32,063 bases of DNA from DATCVR01 sp036566745 (GTDB taxonomy: Bacteria > Actinomycetota > Actinomycetes > Jiangellales > Jiangellaceae), in the NCBI GenBank assembly GCA_036566745.1, contig DATCVR010000415.1, positions 1 to 32,063 of the forward strand. Reading direction: 5' to 3'. The notes beneath the pieces were generated by a model that was not told the DNA's origin, ran no database searches, and saw nothing but the letters and a program-made list of their open reading frames with translations. The position numbers were made by a program, and so were the translations under genes. Every line of letters starts with the position of its first letter. The stretch's first letter is position 1. This document shows positions 1-7,422 of the stretch, piece after piece.

Positions 1-818
1 TCTCGGTTGATCCCGCTCACCATGAAGAGAGTCAGCGTGCCTGCGAGCGTTCCTTCGGCATCGGCGCGATGGTACTTGTCCAGCCAGGCATCAATCTCGT
101 CCGGCACCGGAGATTGCCGCTTCACGTTGTCGATCATGCCCGCGACGTCCCAGAAGAACGCGGTTTCCACGTCGGCATGCCCAGTCGCCCTGAGGACGTG
201 CCCCGTGACCTCGATGGCGCCCGATCCTGCGGCATGGACCAGTGCCTCCAGTCGGCGTCCGATCCAACCGTTGCGGTAGTGGTCGCTCCAGTGATTCGCG
301 ATCACGCGAGTGGTGGCGTGGTCGTCCACCGTGATCGTCAGCGTCTCCCAGTCCGGCTCGACGCAGACCACCCGGCCACCAGGCCTGACCACGCGATGCA
401 GTTCGTCGACGATCGCCTCGGGATGGGCTGCGTGCTGCAGGGTGCGGTCGATCTTCGCGGCGTCGAAGCTGTTGGACTCGAACGGGAGCCGTTCGCCGTC
501 AGCCAGCACGAACTTCAGGTGAGGCAGCTCCGACGAGGCGGCGTGATGCAGGAAGGCCTCGCTCGTGTCCACTCCGACAGCCCGGCCATCGCGCCCCACG
601 ACGGCAGCGAGGTCCGCTACGTCGTGACCGAGCCCGCAGCCGACATCCAGCACCGCGTCGCCTGGCCCGAGGGCGAGCCGTTTGACGACGTCACGTTTGT
701 AGCTGGCGAACGATTCCAGCTCCCGCATCGCGGACAGTTTGGCGGCGAAAAGGGAGATGTCCGCATCAGGCCTGCTGTCGACGTCGTGCATACCCAAGGT
801 GACGTGGTCGGCGCTCAC
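1..818 (-). CDS. Class I SAM-dependent methyltransferase, 3' end cut by window edge
   Basis: The frame is open from a GTG at 818 to the left edge (272 codons, no stop seen), so the C-terminus is missing. The SAM-binding glycine loop is visible as VLDVGCGLGHD near residue 59, followed by the acidic end of strand 2 (VGVDTS) and a post-motif (FDAAKIDRTLQH) typical of Methyltransf_11 proteins of the UbiE/COQ5 type. RVVRPGGRVVCVEPDW matches the usual strand-4/5 region. The acceptor substrate cannot be read from the sequence; small molecules are the usual substrates in this family. It faces the same way as the hydrolase upstream (start at 1495, stop at 923), leaving about 100 bases between them. 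GTG is chosen because it is the first start that gives a normal N-terminus ahead of the fold; the ribosome binding site is weak. Family call is firm, substrate unknown. Confidence 0.85.
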   Translation of the reverse strand, partial: MSADHVTLGMHDVDSRPDADISLFAAKLSAMRELESFASYKRDVVKRLALGPGDAVLDVGCGLGHDVADLAAVVGRDGRAVGVDTSEAFLHHAASSELPHLKFVLADGERLPFESNSFDAAKIDRTLQHAAHPEAIVDELHRVVRPGGRVVCVEPDWETLTITVDDHATTRVIANHWSDHYRNGWIGRRLEALVHAAGSGAIEVTGHVLRATGHADVETAFFWDVAGMIDNVKRQSPVPDEIDAWLDKYHRADAEGTLAGTLTLFMVSGINR

Positions 819-922
819 AGAACCCCTTGTTCTCGGAATCGCAGCGATTGTAGATTCCCCGAATCCAGCCGATCAACGGTTGCCTTGGCTCGGCCGGTTC
901 AACGGCTGACGGGTCGCGAACC

Positions 923-1495
923 TCAGCCGAGCAGGAGGTCGAGCAGCTCGGGGAATTCATCGCTGCCCAGATCGCCCCGGCAGAAGTGGCCGTATCCGTG
1001 GAACTCGCGAGCCGCGACGCCCTCGACCGCCGCAAGGATCATCCCGACGCTCTCCTGGATGTCGTCAGCGTCGTCGTCGGAGTGGAACACCGTGAGGCGT
1101 GCCGTACGGGTCGGCACGAGCGGATCGATCGTGAAGTCGAAGAAGTCCGTGGTCTCCTCGCGCCGGGGGTCCAGCCAGGGCGCGACCAGCACCACCCTCC
1201 CGACCTCCACGTCCGGATGCTCGCTGAGCCAGCGCAGCAGGAAACCCCCGCCACAGCTGTGGCCGACCAGCGATGTCTCCGGCGTGAGCTCGTAGCGCTC
1301 GAACTCGGTGGCCCAGGTGGGGTAGTGCGGATTCCACGAGTCGGGGATCTCCGGCGTGTGCGCGGCGATGCCGTGGATCAGCAGGTTCTTCTGCATCCAG
1401 GGGAACCAGTGGGAGTTGCTGGCCGACGGGAACCGGGAATCGTGGTACTCGTCCCGGTCCGGCTGTCCGTGCAGGAGGATGCAGCTGGCCGCCAA
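923..1495 (-). CDS. Alpha/beta hydrolase, RBBP9/YdeN-like
   Basis: A 190-residue serine-hydrolase-fold protein. The strand-1 motif CILLHGQPD is followed by the nucleophile elbow VGHSCGG with Ser80; the candidate acid is among Asp140-Asp142 (FHSDDD) and the catalytic His is His170 (GYGHF). Size, the HWFPWMQKNL motif after the first strand and the triad order fit the RBBP9/YdeN group of small cytosolic hydrolases, whose substrates are mostly unknown. The only start consistent with a full first strand is TTG at 1495, preceded by an AAGGGA ribosome binding site at six bases spacing. No regulator is adjacent. The protein has no signal peptide and no lid domain of size. Confidence 0.82.
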   Translation of the reverse strand: MAASCILLHGQPDRDEYHDSRFPSASNSHWFPWMQKNLLIHGIAAHTPEIPDSWNPHYPTWATEFERYELTPETSLVGHSCGGGFLLRWLSEHPDVEVGRVVLVAPWLDPRREETTDFFDFTIDPLVPTRTARLTVFHSDDDADDIQESVGMILAAVEGVAAREFHGYGHFCRGDLGSDEFPELLDLLLG

Positions 1496-1606
1496 CGCCG
1501 GTCCCTTCGTCGCGTCGTGCCGGCCCGGGGGTCGGTGGTGCCGGCAGCGGGACCAGTCCCACCGCCGGAGCAGTCTAGAGGGGGTGCCGTGGCCACGACC
1601 CTGACG

Positions 1607-2014
1607 TCAGCTTCGGATGGGCGTGGTCTGCGCCGAGGCCACGAGCCAGGTGCCCACCTCCTTCACCATCACGAAGGTCAGGCTGGTCTGCTCCAGAAGT
1701 GGCGCCGCGGCATCGCGCGCGGACGGGTCGCGCTCGTCGCTGATGTGCTTGATGCAGCTGACCAGTGCGACGTCGGGTCGCAGGAGCCTGATGTCGACGA
1801 TCTCGTTCTTGGTGTACACGGAGGCGAGCGGTGTCTCCAGGGCCTTCGTCATCGCCGCGTGGATGGCGCTCCGGCCGAGGACTCGGCGGCCCGCGTAGTT
1901 GACGAGGGCGGCGTTCTCGGTGAGCAACCGGGTGAAGCCCTCGGTGTCGTTCTGGAACCTCTCGGTGTCCGCGACGACCTGCTCGATGGCGGCGATGTCC
2001 TGTTCATCGGTCAT
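1607..2014 (-). CDS. SgcJ/EcaC-type NTF2-like protein (SnoaL fold)
   Basis: A 135-residue single-domain protein of the NTF2/SnoaL superfamily. The N-terminal helix with DIAAIEQVVAD, the segment GRRVLGRSAIHAAM and the paired strands VALVSCIKHISDERD and LTFVMVKEVGTWLVASAQTTP follow the pattern of proteins annotated SgcJ/EcaC oxidoreductase-like. These form cone-shaped dimers with a ligand pocket; the reaction is generally unknown. An upstream in-frame start exists, but ATG at 2014 has a GAGGAAGG ribosome binding site and gives the usual N-terminus. The gene is divergent from the TetR regulator at 2110, and a palindrome lies about 40 bases from each start, so TetR control is likely. Confidence 0.82.
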   Translation of the reverse strand: MTDEQDIAAIEQVVADTERFQNDTEGFTRLLTENAALVNYAGRRVLGRSAIHAAMTKALETPLASVYTKNEIVDIRLLRPDVALVSCIKHISDERDPSARDAAAPLLEQTSLTFVMVKEVGTWLVASAQTTPIRS

Positions 2015-2037
2015 GCGTGGGTCCTTCCTCGCCAATC

Positions 2038-2088
2038 GGAGCGATAGGCTCCGTTTAGATTCGAGACTAAACCGGAGCGAATCGCTCC
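2038..2088. promoter_or_regulatory. Divergent operator region between NTF2-like and tetR genes
   Basis: Three inverted repeats lie in the 95-base gap. The central one, 2053-2072, reads GTTTAGNNTCGANNCTAAAC and is symmetric at 16 of 20 positions, the size and form of a TetR-family operator. It is flanked by GGAGC-N5-GCTCC at 2038-2052 and by GGAGCGA-A-TCGCTCC at 2074-2088. The central palindrome is almost exactly midway between the two start codons (2014 and 2110), as expected for a repressor controlling itself and its neighbour. Binding is inferred, not shown. Confidence 0.6.
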
Positions 2089-2109
2089 GCAACCTCTAGG
2101 CTGGGCGAC

Positions 2110-2784
2110 GTGAGTCACAGGGGACCGCGCCGGGCAGAAGCCGAGAACAACGACCGTGCGCTGCTGCGGGCGGCGAGAGAGGTGCTCGCGACCGACGGCG
2201 CACACGCATCGGTCGCGGCGATCGCTGCCCGGGCCGGTGTCGGAATCGGCAGCCTCTACCGGCGCTACCGCTCGAAGGAAGAACTGTTCCAGCACCTCTG
2301 CGCGGTGGCGCTCGACCAATGGCTCGAATTCGCCGAGCAAGGCCTGGCCCACCACGATCCCTGGGACGGGCTCGTCCACTATGTCGAGTCGAGCATCGAT
2401 GTCGGCCCCGGCTCGCTCGCCCCGATCGCCGGCACGATCGAGGTCACCGAGGAGATGGCGGCGAAGGCGATCCGGTCGGACGAGGCCGTCGATGCGCTGG
2501 TCTCCCGGGCACACGCCGCGGGAGTGCTCCGCCCCGACGCCACGGCGATCGATCTCTCGTTGCTGATCGAGCAGCTCAGCAAGTCGCCGCTAGTGGAACA
2601 GCTCACCAGTCAGGGTCACGACGACCTCGCCGAGGCAGCGCTGAACGCCCGACGTCGGCTCACCGCCATCGCCCTGGACGGCCTGCGCGCCCCGGCATGG
2701 CGACCACTGCCCGGGGCGCCGCCCACGGGCGACCTCTTCACACAGCGCTGGGCGACCCCGGACGCCATCCCGCCCGTCAGCTGA
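2110..2784 (+). CDS. TetR family transcriptional regulator
   Basis: A 224-residue protein starting at GTG 2110. The N-terminal helix-turn-helix lies at about residues 30-58 with SVAAIAARAGVGIGSLYRRY and the typical SKEELF after it. The rest is a helical ligand-binding domain of ordinary TetR length with no recognisable ligand signature. The N-terminus (RGPRRAEAENNDRALLRAAREVL) is a common form in actinomycete TetR proteins. It is divergent from the NTF2-like gene and shares the palindromic intergenic region with it. Its last 8 bases overlap the end of the convergent lysR gene. The likely role is repression of the NTF2-like gene and of itself; the ligand is unknown. Confidence 0.92.
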   Translation: MSHRGPRRAEAENNDRALLRAAREVLATDGAHASVAAIAARAGVGIGSLYRRYRSKEELFQHLCAVALDQWLEFAEQGLAHHDPWDGLVHYVESSIDVGPGSLAPIAGTIEVTEEMAAKAIRSDEAVDALVSRAHAAGVLRPDATAIDLSLLIEQLSKSPLVEQLTSQGHDDLAEAALNARRRLTAIALDGLRAPAWRPLPGAPPTGDLFTQRWATPDAIPPVS

Positions 2785-3685
2785 GGTCCGGCACAGTCCG
2801 GCCGACGCGGTCGTGCAGCAGTTCGACGATCCGGCGCGCCGCGGCGTTCTCACGGAGCGACTCGCGGACCCGCACGGCGACCCGGCGCATCGGGACCGGA
2901 TCGACGACCGGCACGGCCACCAGCCCGGGCGGGAGCATCGCCCCGACCCCCAGCTGCGGCAGCACGGTGATGCCGACCCCGGCGGCCACGAAGGAGATGG
3001 CGGTGGGGTAGTCGTGGGTCTCGACGTGGAACCCGGGGCTGAAGCCCACCGACGAGCATGCGTCGAGCACCACCTGCCGGCAAGGTCCGCGGGCGACGTC
3101 GTTGTCCACCCACGGCTCGTCGGCGAGCTCGCGAAGCGGGATGGATGTCCGCCCGGCGAGCCGGTGGGTCCCGGGAAGAACCGCGACGTAGGGCTCCTCG
3201 AGTAACGGGTGGACGTCGTAGCCGTGCACCGAGCCGGTGGGTGCGCCCTCGACGAAGACCTCGACGTCGGGGTCGACGGCTTGACCCTCCCAGGCCAGCT
3301 CGTTGAGCCGGAGGTCGACGCGGAGCTCGGGGAACTCGGTGGTCAGGGTGGCGACGATCGGCGGGATCCACGCAGCTCCGGCCGAGGCGAAGTAGTTGAC
3401 CGACAGGCTTCCGGCGCGGCCCTTGCGCAGGTCGGTGACCATCGAGTCGAGGGCGGCCAGCCGTTCGAGCACGTCCGCCGCCTCGGCGGCCAGCAACCGC
3501 CCGGTGGTGGTGGGTTGGATGCCGCGACCGTTGCGTTCGATCAGCCGCAAGCCGGTCTCGCGCTGGAGGGCGGCGACGTGCTGGCTGATCGCCGACGGGG
3601 TGTAGCCGAGGTTCGCGGCGGCCTGGTTGACCGAGCCGGACGCGACGACAGCCCTGAAGACACGGAGGCGATGGACGTCGAGCAT
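2777..3685 (-). CDS. LysR family transcriptional regulator
   Basis: A 302-residue LysR-type regulator of standard length. The winged helix-turn-helix spans residues 1-60 (LRVFRAVVASGSVNQAAANLG, then TPSAISQHVAALQRETG). A LysR substrate-binding domain follows (from about residue 90, with LSVNYFASAGAAWIPPIVATL). A longer open frame extends upstream, but ATG 3685 gives the canonical MLDVHRLRVF start. It is divergent from the EamA exporter at 3768, a common LysR-target arrangement. The stop overlaps the end of the convergent tetR gene by 8 bases. The inducer cannot be predicted; export of a metabolite sensed by the regulator is the simplest reading. Confidence 0.93.
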   Translation of the reverse strand: MLDVHRLRVFRAVVASGSVNQAAANLGYTPSAISQHVAALQRETGLRLIERNGRGIQPTTTGRLLAAEAADVLERLAALDSMVTDLRKGRAGSLSVNYFASAGAAWIPPIVATLTTEFPELRVDLRLNELAWEGQAVDPDVEVFVEGAPTGSVHGYDVHPLLEEPYVAVLPGTHRLAGRTSIPLRELADEPWVDNDVARGPCRQVVLDACSSVGFSPGFHVETHDYPTAISFVAAGVGITVLPQLGVGAMLPPGLVAVPVVDPVPMRRVAVRVRESLRENAAARRIVELLHDRVGRTVPDLS

Positions 3686-3692
3686 GACCTGA

Positions 3693-3738
3693 CTGTACAG
3701 CGTCGCTGAATTGTCGTATAGAAACATTCGCTTGTACT
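3693..3738. promoter_or_regulatory. Divergent lysR/EamA promoter region
   Basis: The 82-base gap is the only A+T-richer stretch here. A plausible plus-strand promoter is TTGTCG (3711-3716), 16 bases, then TGTACT (3733-3738). A partial inverted repeat GTACAGCG (3695-3702) and CGCTTGTAC (3729-3737) brackets it and is a candidate LysR site. Both assignments are weak pattern matches. Confidence 0.35.
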
Positions 3739-3767
3739 GATGGATGTGTCGTGGCGAGGATGTCCGG

Positions 3768-4670
3768 ATGACCACGACCGTCCCGGCCCCGGCGCCCGCG
3801 CGCGCGACCTCGCCCTTCGTCGTGCCCGCAGCGGTGGTCACCGTGGTGCTGTGGGCATCGGCCTTCGTCGGGATCCGGATGATCGGCGACGCGTACTCGC
3901 CCGGAGCGCTGGCCTTCGGGCGCATCGGCGTGGGCACGCTGGTGCTGGGCGCCATCGCGCTGCGATACCGGCGCCCGCTGCCTCGTGGCCGGGCACTGGG
4001 CCTGGTGATCGCCTACGGTGTGGCGTGGTTCGCCGGGTACACGGTCGTGCTCAACCTGGCCGAACGCCATCTCGACGCCGGCACGGCCGCGCTGCTGGTC
4101 CACGTCGCGCCCATTGTGGTCGCCGTGGCGGCCGGGCTGTTCTTCGGCGAGGGGTTCCCGCGGCCGCTAGTGGTCGGCATCGTGATCGCGTTCGCGGGCG
4201 TCGTGCTGATCGGGCTGGGTGGCTCCGGCGGCGAGTCGGTGACCAGCGGCATCGGGATCATGCTCGGGTTGCTCGCCGCACTGCTCTACGCCGGCAGCGT
4301 GTTGATGCAGAAGGTCGCGCTGCGCCGGGTCGACGCGTTCTCCGCGACGTTCCTCGGCTGTGCCACCGGCGCCGTGGTCCTGCTGCCGTTCGCGCCGCAG
4401 TTCGTCGAGCAGACCGCGGCGGCGCCCGGCGGGGCGGTGGCGGCCGTCGTCTACCTCGGCGTGTTCCCCACCGCGATCGCGTTCAACACCTGGGCCTATG
4501 CGCTGGCCCGGACCGACGCCGGACGGCTGACGGCGACGACGCTCACGGCGCCCGCGATCGCCATCGTGCTGTCCTGGTTGCTACTCGGCGAACTGCCGAC
4601 CGTGCTGGGGATGATCGGCGGCGCGCTGTGCCTGCTGGGCGTCGCGATCAGCCGGCGGCGCCGGCGCTGA
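3768..4670 (+). CDS. EamA-family (DMT) exporter
   Basis: A 300-residue membrane protein with ten hydrophobic segments in two five-helix EamA repeats, the RhaT/YdcZ-like drug/metabolite transporter plan. Signature stretches are VVLWASAFVGIRMIG in helix 1, LDAGTAALLVHVAPIVVAV in helices 3-4 and YLGVFPTAIAFNTWAYAL in the second repeat. The C-terminus ends in SRRRRR on the cytoplasmic side. ATG 3768 is preferred to the in-frame ATG at 3744 because GAGGA precedes it at a proper distance. It lies divergent from lysR and is probably under its control. A close paralogue is at 13210. The substrate is unknown; amino acids and small metabolites are typical for the family. Confidence 0.9.
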   Translation: MTTTVPAPAPARATSPFVVPAAVVTVVLWASAFVGIRMIGDAYSPGALAFGRIGVGTLVLGAIALRYRRPLPRGRALGLVIAYGVAWFAGYTVVLNLAERHLDAGTAALLVHVAPIVVAVAAGLFFGEGFPRPLVVGIVIAFAGVVLIGLGGSGGESVTSGIGIMLGLLAALLYAGSVLMQKVALRRVDAFSATFLGCATGAVVLLPFAPQFVEQTAAAPGGAVAAVVYLGVFPTAIAFNTWAYALARTDAGRLTATTLTAPAIAIVLSWLLLGELPTVLGMIGGALCLLGVAISRRRRR

Positions 4671-4773
4671 CGAGTCTCCCCGCGGGCCCGGGCCCACCGG
4701 CGTCGTGACCGGCCATTGTGTCCAGGAGTGAATCAGGGGATCATCCCTGCATCTGTCACGCGAGGGACGCAAG

Positions 4774-7098
4774 ATGAACGAAGGCCGTGCACGCCTCGCT
4801 CCGCCCACCGAGCTGACCAGCCTGGTCGGGCGCGAGCTGCTCGTGGACGAGACCCGGCGGCAGTTGGAGCGCGCCCGGCTGGTGACGCTCGCCGGGCCGG
4901 GCGGGGTCGGCAAGACCCGGCTGGCCATGGAGGTCGCGCGCCGATGCCGCGACGAGGGCATGGTGGTCGGGACCGCCCATCTCGCCGACGTCACCACGCC
5001 GGAGGGGCTGGAGCGCGCGGTCATCGGCGCTCTGGGCATCGTCGACCAGTCGAGCAAGGCCCCGATCGACGTCCTGATCGACCACCTGCGCGATCAGCAG
5101 GCGCTGCTCGTGCTCGACAACTGCGAGCACCTCTGGGATGCGGTGGGCGACCTGCTGGCCGTGCTCCTCCCGGAGATCCACGAGCTGCGGGGGCTGGCGA
5201 CCAGCCGCCGGTACCTCGAGGTGGCCGGTGAGCACGTCCTCCAGGTGCCGCCGCTGTCGTTGCCCACCGACGGAGTGGACCAGCGTGAGCCTGCGGACCG
5301 GTCCGACTCCACGAGGCTGCTGCTCGACCGCGCGTCCGCGGCCGGCCGGGTCATCACGGACGACGACGACTGGGACGCCCTGGTCGAGCTGGTCCACCGC
5401 TCTGGTGGGCTACCGCTGGTGCTGGAGCTCATCGCCGTGCGGCTCGGAGGCGGGACTGCTCCTCGGTCCATCCTCGACCGGCTCGACAGCGGGCGCATGC
5501 TGACCGCCCGCGGCACCCGGCGCATGCAGCCCCACCACAAGACGCTCCAGCAAGTGCTCGACTGGTCGTACGACCTGTGCTCGGAGGGTGAGCGCTGGTT
5601 GTGGGCCCGGATCAGCGTGTTCGCCGGCGGGTTCGATCTCGCCGCCGCCGAGCAGGTCTGCTCCGACGCCGACATCGCCGCCGCCGAGGTGGTCGACCTG
5701 CTTGAGGGGCTCGTCCAGCAGTCGCTGCTCACCAGCGGTCCGGACGGACGTTACGACCAGCTCCAGCCGCTGCGCGAGTACGGCGCCCGCCGGCTCGACG
5801 CACTCGGCGAGCGGTCTCTCCTGCAGGAGGCCCACTGCGCGTATTACCAGGGCCTCGCCGCCGAAGCCGCCCAACGATGGTTCAGCTCGGCCGAGGTCCA
5901 CTGGTTGTCGTGGGCCGATCGCGAACTGCCCAACCTCCGGGTCGCGCTGAACTACTGCGCGGTCACCCCGGGCAAGGCCGAGGCGGGGCTCGCCATGGCC
6001 GTCGATCTGGCCCGCCTGCGGACGCCGTTCTTCTCCGGCCTGCTCGGCGAGTTCAGCCACTGGCTCGGGCGGCTGCTCGCGCAGGTGCCGGTCGAGCCGT
6101 CGCCGGTGCGGATCGGGGCGTCGGCCCTGCTGGGATGGATCCGGCTGTGCCAGGGATCGCAGGCCGACGCGCGAACCCAGCTCGACCACTGCCATGACCT
6201 CGTCGGCAGCGACGGCGAGGACCCCGCGCCGGTCGCTTTCCTCGAGGGCACCTACGCCCTGCTGGCCGAGCACGATCCGATCGCGCTCGACCTCCTGGCC
6301 AAGGCTCATGCACGGTTCGGGGAGATGGGGGAGGCCTACGCCGGCGACCAGTCCCTGGTGGACCTGATATTCGGGATGGCGGCCGGCTTCCTCGCCGACG
6401 AGCGGGCCGGAGCCGAGGCGAGCGCCTACTGCCTGGCGGTCGCCGAGGCGCACGGCGCCGAATGGGCGATCAGCTGGGCGCTGTGGGCCAAGGCCCTGGT
6501 GCCGCTGCGCCACGGCAGACCGCTGGAGGCGATCGAGCTCATGCAGCGGTCGTTGCGGACCCAGATCGAGCTCGGCGACCGGTGGGGCACGACGTGGTCC
6601 GCCGAGGCGATCGCCTGGGGGATCGCCGCGCTCGACCTCCCGGTGCCCGCGGCCACGTTGCTGGGCGGAGCGATCAGGTTGCAGGAGGCCACCGGCGTCG
6701 CGATCGCCGGCCTGCTGCCCTTCGGACAGGCCCGTGACGAGGCCACGGCGCGGGTCGAACGGCTCCTCGGCAAGCGCGCCTACGACGACGCTTACCGCCG
6801 GGGCCGTGAGCTCACCACCGACCAGGTGTACGCGCTCGCGTTGCGCTCGCCCGATGCCACAGCCACCGATCCGGCAGCCATGGCGGCCGTCACCCTCGAC
6901 AGCCTGTCCGGGCGGCAGCGCCAGATCGCGGCGCTGATCTCGCGAGGCCTGGAGAATCGCCAGATCGCGACCGAGCTGCACCTCTCCGTCCGGACCGTGG
7001 AGAACCACATCGCGGGCATCTTCGCCCGGCTCGGCGTCCACAACCGCGCCCAGGTCGCGGCCTGGGTGGCCGAGCAGGTGAACCGGCCGGCCACCTGA
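4774..7098 (+). CDS. LAL-type LuxR regulator (ATPase plus helix-turn-helix)
   Basis: A 774-residue regulator. An N-terminal STAND/NB-ARC-like ATPase carries Walker A GPGGVGKT (residues 41-48) and Walker B LLVLD (111-115), with LVGRE near residue 18 and a TSRRYLEV sensor segment. The middle third is helical and TPR-like. The C-terminus (711-774) is a LuxR/GerE helix-turn-helix: LSGRQRQIAALISRG, then LSVRTVENHIAGIFARLGV. No receiver or PAS domain is present, so activation is expected to come from ligand binding in the TPR-like part with ATP or ADP switching. It is followed by the FAD oxidase at 7423 in the same direction but 324 bases away, so that gene is a candidate target rather than a firm operon partner. 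ATG 4774 has GAGGG upstream. Confidence 0.9.
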   Translation: MNEGRARLAPPTELTSLVGRELLVDETRRQLERARLVTLAGPGGVGKTRLAMEVARRCRDEGMVVGTAHLADVTTPEGLERAVIGALGIVDQSSKAPIDVLIDHLRDQQALLVLDNCEHLWDAVGDLLAVLLPEIHELRGLATSRRYLEVAGEHVLQVPPLSLPTDGVDQREPADRSDSTRLLLDRASAAGRVITDDDDWDALVELVHRSGGLPLVLELIAVRLGGGTAPRSILDRLDSGRMLTARGTRRMQPHHKTLQQVLDWSYDLCSEGERWLWARISVFAGGFDLAAAEQVCSDADIAAAEVVDLLEGLVQQSLLTSGPDGRYDQLQPLREYGARRLDALGERSLLQEAHCAYYQGLAAEAAQRWFSSAEVHWLSWADRELPNLRVALNYCAVTPGKAEAGLAMAVDLARLRTPFFSGLLGEFSHWLGRLLAQVPVEPSPVRIGASALLGWIRLCQGSQADARTQLDHCHDLVGSDGEDPAPVAFLEGTYALLAEHDPIALDLLAKAHARFGEMGEAYAGDQSLVDLIFGMAAGFLADERAGAEASAYCLAVAEAHGAEWAISWALWAKALVPLRHGRPLEAIELMQRSLRTQIELGDRWGTTWSAEAIAWGIAALDLPVPAATLLGGAIRLQEATGVAIAGLLPFGQARDEATARVERLLGKRAYDDAYRRGRELTTDQVYALALRSPDATATDPAAMAAVTLDSLSGRQRQIAALISRGLENRQIATELHLSVRTVENHIAGIFARLGVHNRAQVAAWVAEQVNRPAT

Positions 7099-7422
7099 GC
7101 CCTCCGCAGCCGTGAGCGCGGCCCGCCCTGAGTACTGGGCGGCGGCCACCAGGTAGCGCGCGCCGCAGCCGTGTGGATGTCCCCGATGCGGCCCCGGGCC
7201 GGTCGCGACCAGGCTGGGCATCGCCCCCGGACGACCGGGAGTGGTCGCGAACCCTCCGACGTCGGCACCCGCTCGGCTCAGCGGATCGCGACGCGGCGAA
7301 CGATCTGGTGTGCCTGGGCCGGGCCCCCGAACCCCCAGGCACACCAGATCGACAACCCGTCCGGCTCCCGCCCGTTCGGCCGACGTCTCCCCATCCAGCC
7401 GCCATCGAGATCCGGAGCGCCG
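7099..7422 (+). other. 324-base intergenic region
   Basis: This stretch between the LAL regulator and the FAD oxidase holds no credible gene. A G+C stem CCGCCC (7123-7128) with GGGCGG (7137-7142) just after the LAL stop may be a terminator, although no T-run follows. A perfect inverted repeat at 7301-7351 is listed separately. I see no convincing -35/-10 pair. Confidence 0.6.
7301..7351. repeat. Perfect 18-bp inverted repeat upstream of the FAD oxidase
   Basis: The arms CGATCTGGTGTGCCTGGG (7301-7318) and its exact reverse complement (7334-7351) are separated by 15 G+C-rich bases. It ends 71 bases before the FAD oxidase start. There is no T-tract on either strand, so it is not a classical intrinsic terminator. 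It could be an operator for a dimeric regulator, such as the neighbouring LAL protein, or an attenuator stem in the leader RNA. Confidence 0.75.

Noticed and set aside
5410..7344. A 644-codon open frame on the minus strand opposite the LAL regulator
   Set aside because: Its product is Arg/Gly/Pro/His-rich without domains, while the plus strand encodes Walker and LuxR motifs. It is a shadow caused by high G+C.
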